A stretch of 64,000 nucleotides of DNA from Bradysia coprophila (Eukaryota; Arthropoda; Insecta; Diptera; Sciaridae): contig NW_023503496.1 in the NCBI RefSeq assembly GCF_014529535.1, forward strand, positions 1 through 64,000, given 5' to 3'. Below, in pieces: positions 23,301 through 38,300 of this stretch (position 1 is the first letter of the stretch; each line of letters starts with the position of its first letter). The position numbers and the translations under genes are program-made. A model generated the notes under the pieces. The model ran no database searches and was not told where the DNA came from. It saw nothing but the letters and a program-made list of their open reading frames with translations.

Positions 23301-26300
23301 ATCATAATATGATGACACCAATTGAACCAGTGTTGAGCGATTAGCCAGCGTGATATGCACTCTCATAAAGTTCAGAAATTTAAACATAAAGAGGACGACC
23401 AACAATCAAAGTGAAATTGATGTATTTTGTAGCGAAGGAAAAGAAGTCCAATGATGGAAGGAAAATCGAATGAAAACGTTTTGATCAATGCATGCCACAC
23501 AAACACACACAAGACACAGAATTAATTTTCGGTCGATTTTAATTTTTTTTAACTCTAATTTGCATGTACGTTTATGGTCCGAACGAAAATTAAATTAATT
23601 TTTCATTTGTGATCCGTTTTTACGATAACAATATTTTGGGAACTTAACCAACTTGGTGTCAGATTACCAATACGAGGTGCTGCAACCGTTTCGGTGACCA
23701 TTAGAGAATCCACGCGTTTGGTGGTATGGTTTGTAGCGCTGCATAAAAAATCGGTCGAATCCGATATTTTGAATTTTTGTATAGGAATTGACATTCTAAC
23801 GTTGGATACCTCCGCTGTTTTTGAAGAATAAGAGCCAGATTTTGCTAGGTTTGCATCTTTTATGGAGTTTTATCGATTGTCATACTCATTTGTGTGAAAT
23901 AGTTAGAAACACATTTTTACTCAACATTTCACACAAATGAGTATGCCAATCGGTAAAACTCCATAAAAGATGCAAACCTAGCAAAATCTGGCTCTTATTC
24001 TTCAAAAACAGCGGAGGTATCCAACGTTAGAATGAGAATTCCCATACAAAAATTCAAAATATCGGATTCGACCGCTTTTTATGCAGCGCTTTCTACCAAG
24101 CCACTAAACGCGTGGATTGTAACAACCGACAATTTCAATCCAATTCGTCATGAGTACAACAGTAGGATGCGCAAACGTAAACGTATGTTACATACAGTAA
24201 CATCTCGATATCGCATGTGGAATGAATCAAGGTTGTATGTGAAGAGGTTTCGCCGATCGCCATTTTTCAATGTGGTCTTATCCAAAAAAGAAGCATGCGG
24301 CGGCTATCGGTAACTCTTACTGCTTTTCAGTACGAAATTTCAACTGAACTGAAATTGCGCTACAATTTTGTATGAAAATTACAGCAGAATTCAGTGGTTT
24401 TTTGCGATAACGGAGCTAGCGATCAACGTAACCTCCTCATATACCACCTTGGAATGAATATCATGTATTGAATTGAAACTGTCAGTTCATAAAGCTCTCA
24501 ACCAGTTATTCTGAAATATCTTTTGGCGCAGGCATCACTTAACTTTGGTCAATTTCGACTAGTTTCGAGTAGACGGAAAACATTTAAAAAAAAAATATTT
24601 CGAACAAAAAACAAAAAGTTGCAACAGCTTGCGTTGCCTTTGCAGACTACCAACAAAATCCGTCATATTTTCCACTTCAAATTGGACTTGACGTAAAAGT
24701 CCTGCAAATTGTTAACTGAATATTTGAAGAAAATTAATCGACGTCGTTTAGTTAATATCATGCATGCACGACACACTCATTAATGAAAATTACATTCGAA
24801 AATGTTGCGCTTTCGTTCTACGTTTGACTTTTCTTTACAGTTATTTAGCACGCAATTTGAATTCGTGGTTGAGATTTTAAGTTTTAGATTACAGTTCAGC
24901 CATTTTTATTTCAACCAGTTGTTGGTACGCCTGGTTTGAATGAAAATCAAGATAAGATTGAAGACGTCGAGCCTGGTTTTTGTGTATAATGGATATGGAT
25001 AAGAGCATATATATTGAGTAGTCGATCAGTCGTGGTATCCTATCAAAATGTCAAATTTTTAATCGATGAAAGTGAACGCGAATCAGACGTTTCCGAATGT
25101 AACGAGATCGTAATGCAGATTTCTAGTACATTTTCGAAAGAGAAAGGTTAAGTTCGTACGCATGTTGCGAGAAGGAACATGTGACAGCTGGCACATGTGG
25201 GAGATAATTTAACCGATTTCGTATGAAATTCTCTCACATTCTCTCCCATATATTTACCAGCTGTCATTCACATGTTCCTTCCATCTCGCCGCACTCTCTG
25301 ATTTTCGTTGAACTTTTTTTCATTATCGCTCCGATATTTCTGGGTGTTAAGGAATCTCGCGCCGCGTCATTCACAATAATTCACAAAGTGACATCTTCCT
25401 TATACAAAATGTGTCAAAATGTGAATAATTGTGAATGACGCGGCGCGAGATTCCTAGCAACCTGCGCCACAACCGACGTTTGAATTATCCGTAGTAAGGT
25501 GTTGCATCGGCTACAGTTTTAATAGTTTATGTACCGTCACCGTCTACGTATTGGTATACCAAAGAAACTTACTCCTTGCTACATGTTGACCAAAAAAGAC
25601 AAATTTATGCTACAATTGCGCTACAGCGTAAAGTGCAGACAAAAGATTTTCCGAAGCCGTAAGTTCATACAAAGCCAATCGTCGTTTTTATCTTTCCCGA
25701 TCAACATGTACGTACAGTGTACACATGCCGATGCGAAAGAGACCTTTCAAATTATTCTTTTGTTCTACTGTCAAAGTTGTCAAAAAGTTGACTTAGGTCC
25801 AAATGTGCTACAGTTTAGGTAGATTTCCCTTTCAAGTTTAAACGACATGTTGGTTCAAACTGATAAATAGCTGCTCTCAACGATCACTATCCATATACCA
25901 AAAACAAAAGCCAACTGCATATCGTCAAGCTTCGATTGTTTTGATTTTTATTTAAGGTCAGGGTGACAGTCAAAAATAAAGCGAAAGCGAAACATTTTGA
26001 AGAAAATAGCTCACTTCATGTAGTCAGTAAGTTTAACAAAAAAATTAGTTTTTAGTCCTAAGAAAAACCAGCAAAACCGTTACAAAATTCCAACATTTTT
26101 TATTCAAATTTTCATCTAACCAAACCAAAAAAAACAACACAAAAAATTTCCAAAAACCAAAAAACAAAACAAAAAATCGAAAATATCAAAATTACATGTA
26201 ATTTAGTCACGTGGTCATTTGGTGGCTGATCTGGATCCCCTTGAAATTACAACTGCACAAGTTAAGGAAGTGGCCGGCATTCATCGACGTGCTAACGAAA

Positions 26301-29300
26301 ATGTCACACGAAAATATTTTAATTTCGGTAATTGTTTTTTGTACAAATTTTCCAATTGAATGCAGATCAATTTTATAAAACAATCGGCTTGTCTAAAAAC
26401 AAAACATTTAATTCTGACAACAGAACCAACAAATTGAAATTCGGAGATGTTTTTGGAACAAAATTTTTTTCTTTTTTCTTTTGACTTATCGTTGGTGTAT
26501 TTTAATCGATTCGTAGTGTGTTAACCATTTTGGATAATTTTTTTTTATTATAATTTAGATGGCAAAATTTAATCAATTTGATCACAGGCACACCAAATTT
26601 TGTTTAGTTTTTAAGTATAAACTTGTAATTACATTGGTGGCCGGACGGTGTTGACTAATTTTATTCATAGAATTTTTTCCTAACTCTAATTGTGTGTGTG
26701 TTTCTTTCCGTTTTAATTTGTTTTCACCTTTCACTAATTAAATTAGTAATTGCATGTTCGACTGATTTTCTCACCGTTAACATCACTTGCTTAAAGAGAT
26801 TCCAATTTAACAGAATAACAATTTCTCCCATGCTTAAATCCCACATATTCCACATAAAAGTGGACTTGCCAAAAAATTCAATTTCGCAAATTCCACAAAT
26901 TCCACAATTAAATTCCAAAAGCTCCAACAGAGTTTAACTAATGCGTTCCACTCTACTATTTTACAATTATTGGAGCGTACAATGTAAGTGGTTTTAAACC
27001 AACCGAAAAGAGTACGATGAGAACACAGGGTGGAATATGTGGACGATGTTATTATGTTGTGGAACTTCTTTACGCCATGTTGTGAAGCCATACTCAAAAA
27101 TCGTAATTTTCATAAAAAATTGACGACAATATCAATTTGAATCGAGTGAGCTTAAACATTTTTGTTTTAATAACGCTTTGCCGCGCACTTTACATTAAAT
27201 TTCTAACTTATTTCTTGCAGCAAAAATTTAATGTCTTTATTGTAGTGTAACAGAGAAATGATTAGATGCGGCGGCTCTGCCACTGGATAGAAGGAAATGA
27301 AAACTGGTTCATATGGGACGGGATTCCCTTAAAATACAAAATGTTTAGTGTCATCCCATCGAAACCTACAGTTATCATATATGTTCCGTTCATTCTATCC
27401 GGCGGCTCAGACGCTGTTTCATTATCATTTCCCTGTAGTGAATTGACTACGTAAAAAATGACGCGGCTCCGTTATCTGTGGTGGCTCTAGAATTTCTAGC
27501 AATTAGAATTAGAAAGAATAGTAATTGAGGGTTGACTTTTAGTGCATTCTCGAAAGATGTAACCTATTTCAAGAAGACGTCACGTCTCAAATGTGTAAAT
27601 TTGAAGATCATGCCGGTACCTACCACATAAATCTCTAAGTTCTGAATCGGATCACCTTCAAAGAGGGTTTCTTGGGCTCACATCTAACAAATTCCAGACA
27701 ATAGGAAAGTTAATTTCATTTGCCTCTTGTCCGTGTTTGATGATCAGATTTTATAGCACTAGTGCGCAAATGAGATCTGCTTACGGCATCGAAAGTAACG
27801 GTTCTGTCCTCGAATTTTAAAGAACATTGTTCAGCAACATGTTTCGTCTGGTGGTGTTTTCTTTAAGTGCAAGACATTTTGTAAGCCTCAGTTTCGGCTC
27901 AGGTTGACAATGTGACACGCCCTTTCTAAGGTTACGTAGTTTACGCTGCCAACGTTCATATCAGTCGCTAGGAATACGGTTTGAAACATATTGTTACTCG
28001 ACTGAAAACAAAATTGTTTGCACCGGCACTTGTGTTTTTGAAACGAAATTGGTGTCGAAATTAACTGTTGTTGTCTCATTAGGTAGGAATGGAAATCAAA
28101 AGTAAAATTTTCATTCTGTCGTGCTTCACAAATTAAATTTCCGAGATTTCATCTCGTCAACGACCAATGAAAATTTCAATTCCATTTTTCATATGTAGCC
28201 CTCCTTAGGACAATACTTGTGCTCAAAAGCAAAAGTGGCAGGGAGTCGTACAAAAATGACGTCATCTTTGTTCAGTGCTGTCATCAGTTTGAAATTACTA
28301 ATAACTCGACAAGGATATTGAGCTTAGCGCATTCGGAAGTAGCACTGAAATAGCGTGACGTCATTTATGTTCGACCCCCCAACAACAGATAGCTATTTTC
28401 ATAACTTGTGTCTAAATAGATATTTTGTGGGCACTTGGTGGTAGTGTGGGTAGAGAAGATTTTATTGGCTTTTTGGGTATTTAGTTGATTATTTTGAAGT
28501 TCAGACTCATGAAATTGAAATTGAATACAAGAACAGATACACTTTGACCACACGTCACATTACATTTGAATTGTTTACACAATTTTTTGTTTCCCCTTTT
28601 ACGTTCCGTTTTGTTTGTTTTTCCCCCTAATTTCTCCTTATCTGTTTAGTTTACCGAATTTGATTTTCCATTATCCGTTGAACGAAAAACTTCCCACAAC
28701 ACTTGACTCGTCTATGATTTTCGTTAAAAAATTATTTTATTTTTTATTTTATTTTCATCCAAAAAAAACTTTATCTGTCTGACGACTTACCTAAAAATGT
28801 ATGCACAAAATAGATACGGGGCCATCATATTGCAAATCTCGATCCTCTTGGTATTAATTCCAGCGAAATTACCAAAGATTCGATTAAATTCATTTACAAT
28901 AATTACAATTTCGGTAAGTAAATTCTTTGGAATTTTGCATTTTTTTTAATTGTTGAAAATTTTGTGCAATGTTCCGAAATGAAATTACAAATATATAAAA
29001 AAAAGTGTCATTGTTTGTATGTTGCACCTATATATTATAGTCACACGTTCACTCAAATTTTGATTGAGACGACAAAAGAAAAATTAAATTGGAAAAAGGT
29101 TGCCTAGCGGATTGCCTGTCCTTTCATTTAAGATTCAGATTGGCATTGCATGCGGTGCATTAGCAATTTTACGCGGTTTGAATTTGAAGATAATTTCTGC
29201 ATTCCTTTCTTTACAACGATGCGACGGTAACGTCATTGGTAGATGGTACAATTTTAACTAAAATTCTCTTCAGATTGCATGATTCTACAGAGATTAGGGG

Positions 29301-32300
29301 CCGTTCATAAATTACGTAACGCTTACATCTCTATTTTCAAGATCCCCTCCCCCTGTAACGCAAAATGTATGAGACTTTAAAAAAAATTGCAATGGACTGT
29401 CACGCAAGCCCTTTGAGTTACGTAATTTATCACGAGACCTTAGGGATCATCCATAAATGACGTCCACTGTTTTCAGTGCTGCCAGCAGATCTAAATCATA
29501 AATAACTCGATTGCATTTCGCCCTAATTGGAGGATATAACCCACATTAGACTCTACTGAACGCATGTTTTAGATCTGCTGGCAGCACTGCAAAAAGCAGA
29601 CGTCATTTATGAAAAATCCATTATTAGCCTTGTTACGAGGGAACAAAATGTTGTCTTGATGAAAACATATACAAATCAGAACTTAGAAACGTGTTAAGTG
29701 TTCAGGTTATGTGACTGTAGGAATAAGGCAGGACAATTATCAAAATTCTTGAATTTCTTACAGGAAAGGGCAACTCACAACTGACAGTTTATACGGATTT
29801 AACAGCACACGCATATGTGTGGTACTGGTAGAGCCGTATAAACATACATAGCCAGTTTTATTTGTATTTGCTGAAAATCAGCTGAAAATCAGCTGAAGCA
29901 CATTTCGGCTGAAATTTGGCCATTTACTGTAAGAAATTCAAGAATTTTGAGAATTTTCAAGAAACAATTCGCGTGGAAATAGGGCATGTGTGGATGGATC
30001 TCAATCCAAGAATGTGGCAAAACGCTTCAGCTGATTTTCTCACTCATACAAACAAAACTGGCTATAAATGATGGAATTTGTTTATGTACTGTCCGTTTGA
30101 CAAGAGGATCGCCACGGTTCAGCAGGGGGTTTTGAACATTTGTTTTTTACACGTTGGCACACGTGCTCTTGTCAGATTCAAGATTCTTTTTACGAAGGTT
30201 ACGCTGATTATACTTTGTGAAAAAGGCCAATACCTTGCAAATATGTCACATCTTGGACAGAATTTGACACTGCAATCTCTGCAACATGAAAAAACTAAAT
30301 ATTCGAAACCCCCTGAAACCCCGTGCTTCCACCTACGTAATATACACAAACTAGGTCAGCCAATCTTAATTTATAAGGTTCTACAACTATACACACATGC
30401 GTGTATTGTTAAAATCGTATAAACTATCAGTTGTTTGTATGAGTAAACCAGCAGAAAATCAGCTGAAGAATATTTCGGCAAAAATCTGATTGCCCTGTCC
30501 TGTAAACGACGAATTCAAAGAATTTTCAAGATAGAATTGGCGACAATAGATCTCGATCCACTCGCCCTTTTGTTGCCACTGTGGCAGTTTTTCATCGATT
30601 TCACAAAGTTTTTTCTTTCCTCATTAATATCATGAAGCGAGAAAGTTTCCGATTGTTTCCGATTGCCTTGCTTCTCAATCTACACATGCTTATCGTTTCG
30701 AGTGTCTTTTTAGAGAACCCTGAATCTATTCAGACAATTCGCGGTCTAGACTTTTTATACGGCTTCGTCGGACGAAGATCGTGAAGGTGAATTGATCTTT
30801 CTTTACGCAACATGTAAATGGCTCCACGGTCAGACGACCTTCAAAGACAAATTATTCGAAATTTAAACCGATCAATCAAAAAATTCATTTTCTTTCACCC
30901 TTTAAATCACAGCAAACATTTGCCGAATCAAATGAAAAACTCTGCGAGTCCTATACTCCTTTAACTGCCTCTATCTCTAATAAACGTAGCAAAATCTCAA
31001 AGAATTCGGATCACTGGAACAACTCCTTCATAGGAGATATCATTTGTTCACCAAACTAATTTCATTCGGTGCGCGGACGATGTTCATTCATCTTTCTAAC
31101 AAAGCTGCTTCATTCTTCACACGTTCCATCCATACTACCTCTTTTACAGCTACGCTTTAGACACAATTAGTTACATTAGGACGAACGACTACGTCCTGTT
31201 TCAGGCATTTCGAAGCTCCTAAATGGTTCGCGCGTTCAATTTCCTGTTATGAGTAGACCTTAGAACTGTTTGTGCCACATACTGTCCACGTTGTAGCTTA
31301 ACGTTGATTTGGTAGTCGGTTTTCTGCTTTTTTTTTAGCATTTTGTTTTTTATTGGCTTTGGGTATGATGATTAAGGTTCCTAGAACAATGGTTTACTGT
31401 CAGACAATGAAGCTCCGAATTTCAAGATCGCTTCGCTTTAACCTTTCGCAGACGGATATTGTCATGTGTTAGCGACCAGTTCTCGCTAAGATCTAGTACT
31501 TAACACTTGACAGAATTGTTAAAACAAATGAAGGACAAGATTTTGACCTAATCCGTTCGATCAACGGAAGTAGTAGACTGAATGTTTGTACGAAAATGAC
31601 ATGCTTGCCGTCTGTGAAAGTGTTCGATTTACAAAAACTTGCAGGCTGTGACAACGAAAATTAATTTCTTTTTTTCACTTGTAAAGACGAGAAGGACATG
31701 GATCGAGTATTCAAATTGCCAAGCACGACGTTTATCGGTGGTTCGGAGAAAGCCCTACCTTTGAGGTAATTTAGACAAGTTTTATTTCAACAATCGAATC
31801 GACTGACTGACCTTCGTCGTCGTGTGTTAATTTGTAGAGATATTCTTGACCGCTTGGAAAACGCTTATTGCAATAAAATTGGTGTCGAATTCATGTTCAT
31901 CAATTCGTTGGAACAGTGCAATTGGATCCGACAGAAATTCGAGACTCCCGGCGTAATGAACTTTTCGCCGGAAGAAAAACGATTGATTTTGGCCCGTGTG
32001 ACCAGAGCTACGGGGTAGATTTACTAAACCAATAAAGAGAAGTCCAACCGTCCCACTTAAACCCGCAAACCTTTATTCGCAGATTCGAGGCATTCTTACA
32101 GAAGAAATTCCAGTCGGAAAAGCGTTTCGGTCTGGAAGGCGGTGAAATGATGATTCCGGCTATGAAACAGATCATCGATCACTCGACAAAACTTGGTGTT
32201 GAATCAATCATCATGGGCATGCCACATCGTGGCCGTCTGAATACATTGGCCAATGTATGCCGCAAACCATTGCATCACATCTTCACGCAATTCGCCGGTC

Positions 32301-35300
32301 TGGAAGCGGCTGACGATGGATCCGGTGACGTTAAATACCATTTGGGCACGTACATCGAGCGCTTGAACCGTGTGACAAACAAAAATGTTCGTTTGGCCAT
32401 CGTTGCCAATCCATCCCATTTGGAGGCTGTTGATCCGGTCGTACAGGGAAAAACTCGTGCCGAACAATTCTATCGAGGCGATGGTGAGGGCAAACGCGTC
32501 ATGTCAATGTTGATTCATGGTGATGCTGCATTCTGCGGTCAGGGCGTTGTCTTTGAAACAATGCATTTGTCTGAGTTGCCCGACTATACGACCCACGGAA
32601 CGGTACATTTGGTTGTGAACAATCAAATTGGTTTCACGACCGATCCACGTTTCTCACGCTCGTCACCGTACTGTACCGATGTGGCACGTGTCGTGAACGC
32701 ACCAATTTTCCATGTTAACGCTGACGATCCAGAGGCTGTTATGCACGTCTGTAACGTTGCGGCTGAGTGGCGTGCCACTTTCCACAAGGATGTTGTCATT
32801 GATTTGGTCAGCTATCGACGCAACGGTCACAACGAAATCGACGAGCCAATGTTCACCCAACCGCTGATGTACCAAAAGATCAGACAACACAAAAATTGTA
32901 AGTTGTCTTGACTCGACTGACTCTGCATGACTCGATGACTAAAGTTCCACCATTCGATTGCAGGTTTGGACATTTATTCTGAAAGACTCGTCAACGAGGG
33001 TATCGTCACGCAAGAAGATGTGAAGAATGTTCGCGACAAGTACGAGAAAATCTGCGAAGAAGCCTTCCTGTTGGCCAAACAGGAAACGCACATCAAGTAC
33101 AAGGACTGGCTCGACTCCCCATGGTCCGGATTCTTCGAAGGCAAAGACCCGTTGAAGGTGTCGCCAACTGGTGTCAAAGAGGAAACTCTTGTGCACATTG
33201 GAAACCGATTCTCGTCGCCGCCACCGAATGCTGCTGAGTTCATCATCCACAAAGGTCTGTTGCGTATTTTGGCTGCACGCAAGGATATGGTTGATCACAA
33301 GGTCGCCGATTGGGCGTTGGGAGAAGCAATGGCCTTCGGTTCGTTGTTGAAGGAAGGCATCCACGTTCGTCTGTCCGGTCAGGATGTTGAACGAGGCACG
33401 TTCTCGCATCGTCATCACGTTTTGCATCATCAAAATGTTGACAAAGCTATCTATCGACCACTGTGCCACTTGTATCCTGACCAAGCTCCGTACAGTGTTA
33501 ACAACAGTTCCTTGTCTGAATATGGTGAGTAAATGGTCGACATATGGCGTTGACACGACGAAAATTTTATTTCTTTTTGTCCTGCAGCTGTCCTCGGTTT
33601 CGAACTGGGCTACAGTATGACCAATCCGAATGCCCTAGTCATTTGGGAAGCGCAGTTCGGTGATTTCTCAAACACCGCCCAGTGCATCATCGATCAGTTC
33701 ATTTCAAGTGGTCAGGCCAAATGGGTGCGTCAAAGTGGATTGGTCATGTTGCTTCCGCACGGAATGGAAGGCATGGGACCGGAACATTCGTCGTGCCGTG
33801 TTGAACGTTTCCTACAAATGTGCTCGGACGATCCAGACTACTTCCCACCCGAATCCGAAGAGTTTGCCATCCGACAACTCCACGACATCAACTGGATCAT
33901 TGCTAACGTTTCGACACCGGCCAACTTGTTCCACATTTTGCGTCGACAGATTGCCTTACCCTTCCGCAAACCGTTGGTTCTGTGCACACCAAAGTCGCTG
34001 TTGCGTCATCCGGAAGCGAAGAGCAACTTTGATTTGATGTGCGAGGGTACGGAATTCTTGCGAGTCATCCCCGATGAGGGTCCAGCCGCCAATAACGCTA
34101 ACAATGTGAAGAAATTGATTTTCTGCACCGGTCGCGTTTACTACGATTTGACGAAATCTCGTGCCGAGCGCAGTTCCGAGAGTAACATCGCCATCACACG
34201 TATTGAACAAGTGAGTGTTTTTGCGCGGGTCTCGTCTATACCATGCGATGCTAATGGGTCGTTTCGATTTGTTTTTCTCTTTTGTCGCACACAGATTTCA
34301 CCCTTCCCGTACGATCTAGTGAAGCAGGAATGCGAAAAGTATCCGAACGCTGAAATCATCTGGGCGCAAGAGGAACACAAAAATCAAGGCTGCTGGACGT
34401 ACGTTCAGCCGAGATTTTTGACAGCGCTAAGTGGTGCACGTGAAGTGAGGTATGTAACCGGGCCGTTTGCCGTTATTTAAACATCTTAACCGAATTCATT
34501 CATTCAAATGATCACTTCAATTTTACTCTTCATTTTGGGGCAACCGGGGATTATGCTACCGGGGATGAACAAACAATGAGATGAACTAAATTGTTTGTCA
34601 TGCAGTCAATCGACCTGATCGATTTGCTTGTTATGGGTGAATCGTGCTTTGAACTTATGCATCCGAAGTAGTAGATTTGTTAGGAAATTGTTTCACCTAG
34701 TGCTGACAGCACTGGCACAAAACAAGTTAATTTGATTTCCAAAAAAGGCAAGCTTGGTTTGCAAGACAATGTCAGATTCGCAGGACAGTTGGACTTCGAA
34801 TATTTCGTTTGACGTTTAAAACGTCAATTTGACAGATGGAAAAGACCGACTTTTTATTCCAACTGCCACAATTGACAGCACAATTTTTCAGTGCATCCAG
34901 CAGTTAATTCGCAATGTCTTTTGCCACGAAGTACTATCAGGCCACCCTGCTTTAGTACTGAACATCGAATTGTTCATCGACGGAAGCAAGACGATAAATT
35001 TCAATGTTTCCAACAAAGTCACTTCAAATTTGAAACCTTGCTCAAGGGCTTTCAGGCTGAACTTCTGTCACTGGAGACTTTTCGCTCAGCAAATCTATGC
35101 TATCGTTCACCGATGGGTTCAGCAATTTTATTTTAGTTGGAGTATTTGCGTCCTTAGTACGTCTTTGGACCAAGTGATTTCTTAGCATGAAAAAGGCGAA
35201 TTTTTGCCACTCAAATCAGTGACTCCATTCAATAACCGTTCCGGTCTCTCCCACTTTCGGCCTAAAAACCAGAAAAATTGGCGAAATGACTATTTGCACT

Positions 35301-38300
35301 CCGGGTGCAAATGTTCACACTACTGTTGCAGATGCACCTGGACTCGTCAAAATTCATCAAAGAAAATTGAACGAAAAAAAAACTTTTAACAAAAAGTGGC
35401 TGTGCTCCAACGAAAAAATTAGTCCGTCGAGTCGCAGGAATGATTTTTTCTTTTAAAATGCATACGTTCAGCAAAAGCTTCGATAAAATGCAGTTCATAT
35501 CAGTCTTTGCTTCAATATTCAAACCAACATACACGGTGGCTGCGACACAAAATGTTAAATTATCAAAATTTTGCGATTGGGAAATATTTTATTGGGAATT
35601 GATGAACGGTTCATTTTAGAATTGGTGGAAATTAGCTGGGTCTCCTAACATCCCGATTTTTTATTTCCGTTTTTCTCCAAAACTTCAGTTAATTTCCTAT
35701 TTTTTGTTCATGAAGTGCCAAGCTTCTATGTGAGTTACAAGTTCTCAGAAGTTCGGATAGAAAGTTACAGGAGCTCGAGAGTTACCGTTCCTCATAAGTG
35801 ACTATTTCACCGGGATTTGTACGGTTTCTACTCCTAAGTAATGAGTCCTTGAAGGCTTTGGTTCACTGAGAATCACAGATTCGTTTAAATTTTAATTAAA
35901 AAAAAAATCCCAGCCGCACTTTCTAAAAAATAACTGAAGATGCAACCGCCCCAGTGAGAATTGTTTTGTACAAGCTGTCAACCATCATATAGTTTCACGG
36001 TGGTGAATTTCGCAAATACTCACCTCTGCACAAATTTGATTGTCGTGCTCAAATACATGTTCGTCGAGAGCTGTAGATTACTGTAGATACACATAGCAAC
36101 GCGAGATTGACACAAAATCCTTTTGTTTTCAGACTTTTTCCAATTGCTTTGAAATGTCAAACTTACGAAAGCTACTCAATTCGGTCGATTGATTGGTTTC
36201 AATCATCGAAATTGCGTAGCTTTCGCAAGTTTGACATTTCAAAACAATTGGAAAACGTCTGAAAACAAAAGAATTTTATGTCAATCTCGCGTTGCTATGT
36301 GTATCTACAGTTAAAAAGTACTTTTCGTCACACAGTGCAATCAAAATTATCGCTGTCACAGAAATAATTTCTCATTTTGCTAGAAAATTGCGGCGAATTT
36401 CGCAGCAATTGCTCTCTAAATTTTTTGAAATTTATTTTCTCCTGCACATTTTGCCGCTTAAACGCTAGCAACGTTCAATGACGACATCTGTCACTGTAAT
36501 GAATCTACAGCATTTACATGTCTATAAAAATCTTACAAACTCCACTCAATTCCAAGCCAAAATAACGTGTCGCATTTGTGACTTTGCCTTTGAAGAGCTT
36601 TCGCTGGCTCAAAAATTCCATTGAAATCTTCCACTTTTCCGATGGAATCCAAAAGAAGCTCAAAGCTTTCGACTCCAAAGCATTGTCATAACACGCTTCA
36701 GAGGAACTTACTTCTTAATGTCAGAGTTCGACACCGTTTCCTTATTGTCACACGTCTTAGAGCGTAAATTGCTTGTTCAGCACTTATGTTTTTAAGCTTA
36801 GATAGGCTTAAACGAGGATGGGTTTAGTGGGTATCCCGCTCAGATTGCATCGTTCAGTGTCGAGAAGCCATATTGGTAGAAATAGATGAAAGTTTAGAAA
36901 TTTGACGTGCCATGCACGACACTCTGTTAAATAATTTCTTTTTTAAATTTGATTTTTCTTGCGACACCAACACTTTAACTTTGACAAGAATCTCATTCGT
37001 CTACGATGTAAATTAACTGAGCGAGATAAACTAGATTCACCCTCATTGGTGTCGTTCTTGCGCTGAAGAAGAGCCTACGTCTGAAATTTTTGTTTTCAAA
37101 ATATCGAGAAACTTTCGCGAAATGGTTCAGATTTTACCGATTTTCTTGATAATTTGGGAAAGCCGAGAAAATCCACGAAAATTGAAAAAATAAGGAAAAT
37201 TAGAGAAAATCAAAAAAAAAACTTTTTTCAAAGATAAGTCAGTGGTATCGAAACGCATACTTCATATCTTACTCTAGCTACACTACACATATCGAAAGAA
37301 AGCCTCATTGAAATTTTTCTTTTGTTCTTGTGTCAAGTTCAGTATAACAAAACATAAAAATTGAATTTAGGTCTCTTTCACATCGCTCTATCCTATGCTA
37401 CAGTTAGGTATTGTGACAATTGGCAAAGACAAGTTTGAATTTAGGTCTCTTTCGCATCGCTGTTAGGTAGTGTGACGATTGACAATACGGCATAACTCTA
37501 GCGACACATAGATTCGCGAAGGAGGCCTAATTCAAATTTTTCTTTTGTTAAACTGTCAAAGTTGTCAGGAGTACAAAACAAAAATTTGAATTAGGTTTCC
37601 TTCGTGTTGCTATGTGCAGCTAAAGTAGCTAAGGCTTGACACTCAAAAAGGTCTATCTGTAATTACGTCTTTGTTTACTTGACAGATGCGTCTATAGAAT
37701 AGCGCACGTGTATTTAAACACTGGGAGCACTTGTTATAATAGGCGTGACCTAACATGGTGCGCTATCTTTTAAATGCATCTGTCAAATAAACGGAGACGT
37801 AAGAGAGAGAGAGAGAGAGATCTTTGTGAGTGCCGCCTATAGTATTCAAATCGTGATCTTACCAATGACAGGTACAGAGGTACTCTCTCAGTCTATTTGG
37901 TCGTTTTTGTCTAAGATTGGCTCTTGGGAAAAGCCTTAATTGATGAGAAAAACTTTTGAGACGACAGAACTGAGTTTTTAGTCACCGTATGTCGCTCTGT
38001 ATTGCTCCGATCTCTCGGCTGTCTCTCATCTAAATAAAAAATTTCCACCAAGTCTCAGATGAATTTTTCAGAATTATTTGCACAAAATTCGAAATTATTA
38101 CTTGGGGGCTTTTCGATCGATTTCATCCATCATAATTGCACAGAAATTTACTTTTGATAATAATCGTTCTCTGTAGAACACTTCAAATTTACGTTTTCTC
38201 TCTTTCCAAGGTGCTAAAATTGTTGGATTTGATTTTGTTTTTGTATTTTTATATTTTAAACGAACATTTTTAATTATTATAACCACTAAGAGCACGAATT

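Larger units (their letters stand above)
23136..26206 (+). other. OGDH intron before the alternative exon pair
   Basis: Non-coding. It holds the long hairpin MITE at 23707-24118 and palindromic MITEs at 25167-25300, 25350-25455 and about 25725-25820. The stretches 23140-23700 and 24120-25160 show no supportable feature. Confidence 0.5.
28914..31686 (+). other. OGDH intron between exons 4b and 5
   Basis: Non-coding, with several inverted-repeat elements between 29296 and 30064, listed separately. A block at 30240-30360 is similar to the reverse complement of about 59030-59160. The stretch 30450-31680 shows no supportable feature. Confidence 0.5.

Noticed and set aside
32204..33556. Minus-strand ORFs of 75-205 codons opposite OGDH exons
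   Set aside because: They mirror highly constrained OGDH exons and have no protein-like features of their own.
34829..35185. 118-codon ORF in an OGDH intron
   Set aside because: No recognisable domain, overlapping alternative ORFs, and it lies in an intron of the same strand without its own promoter signals.
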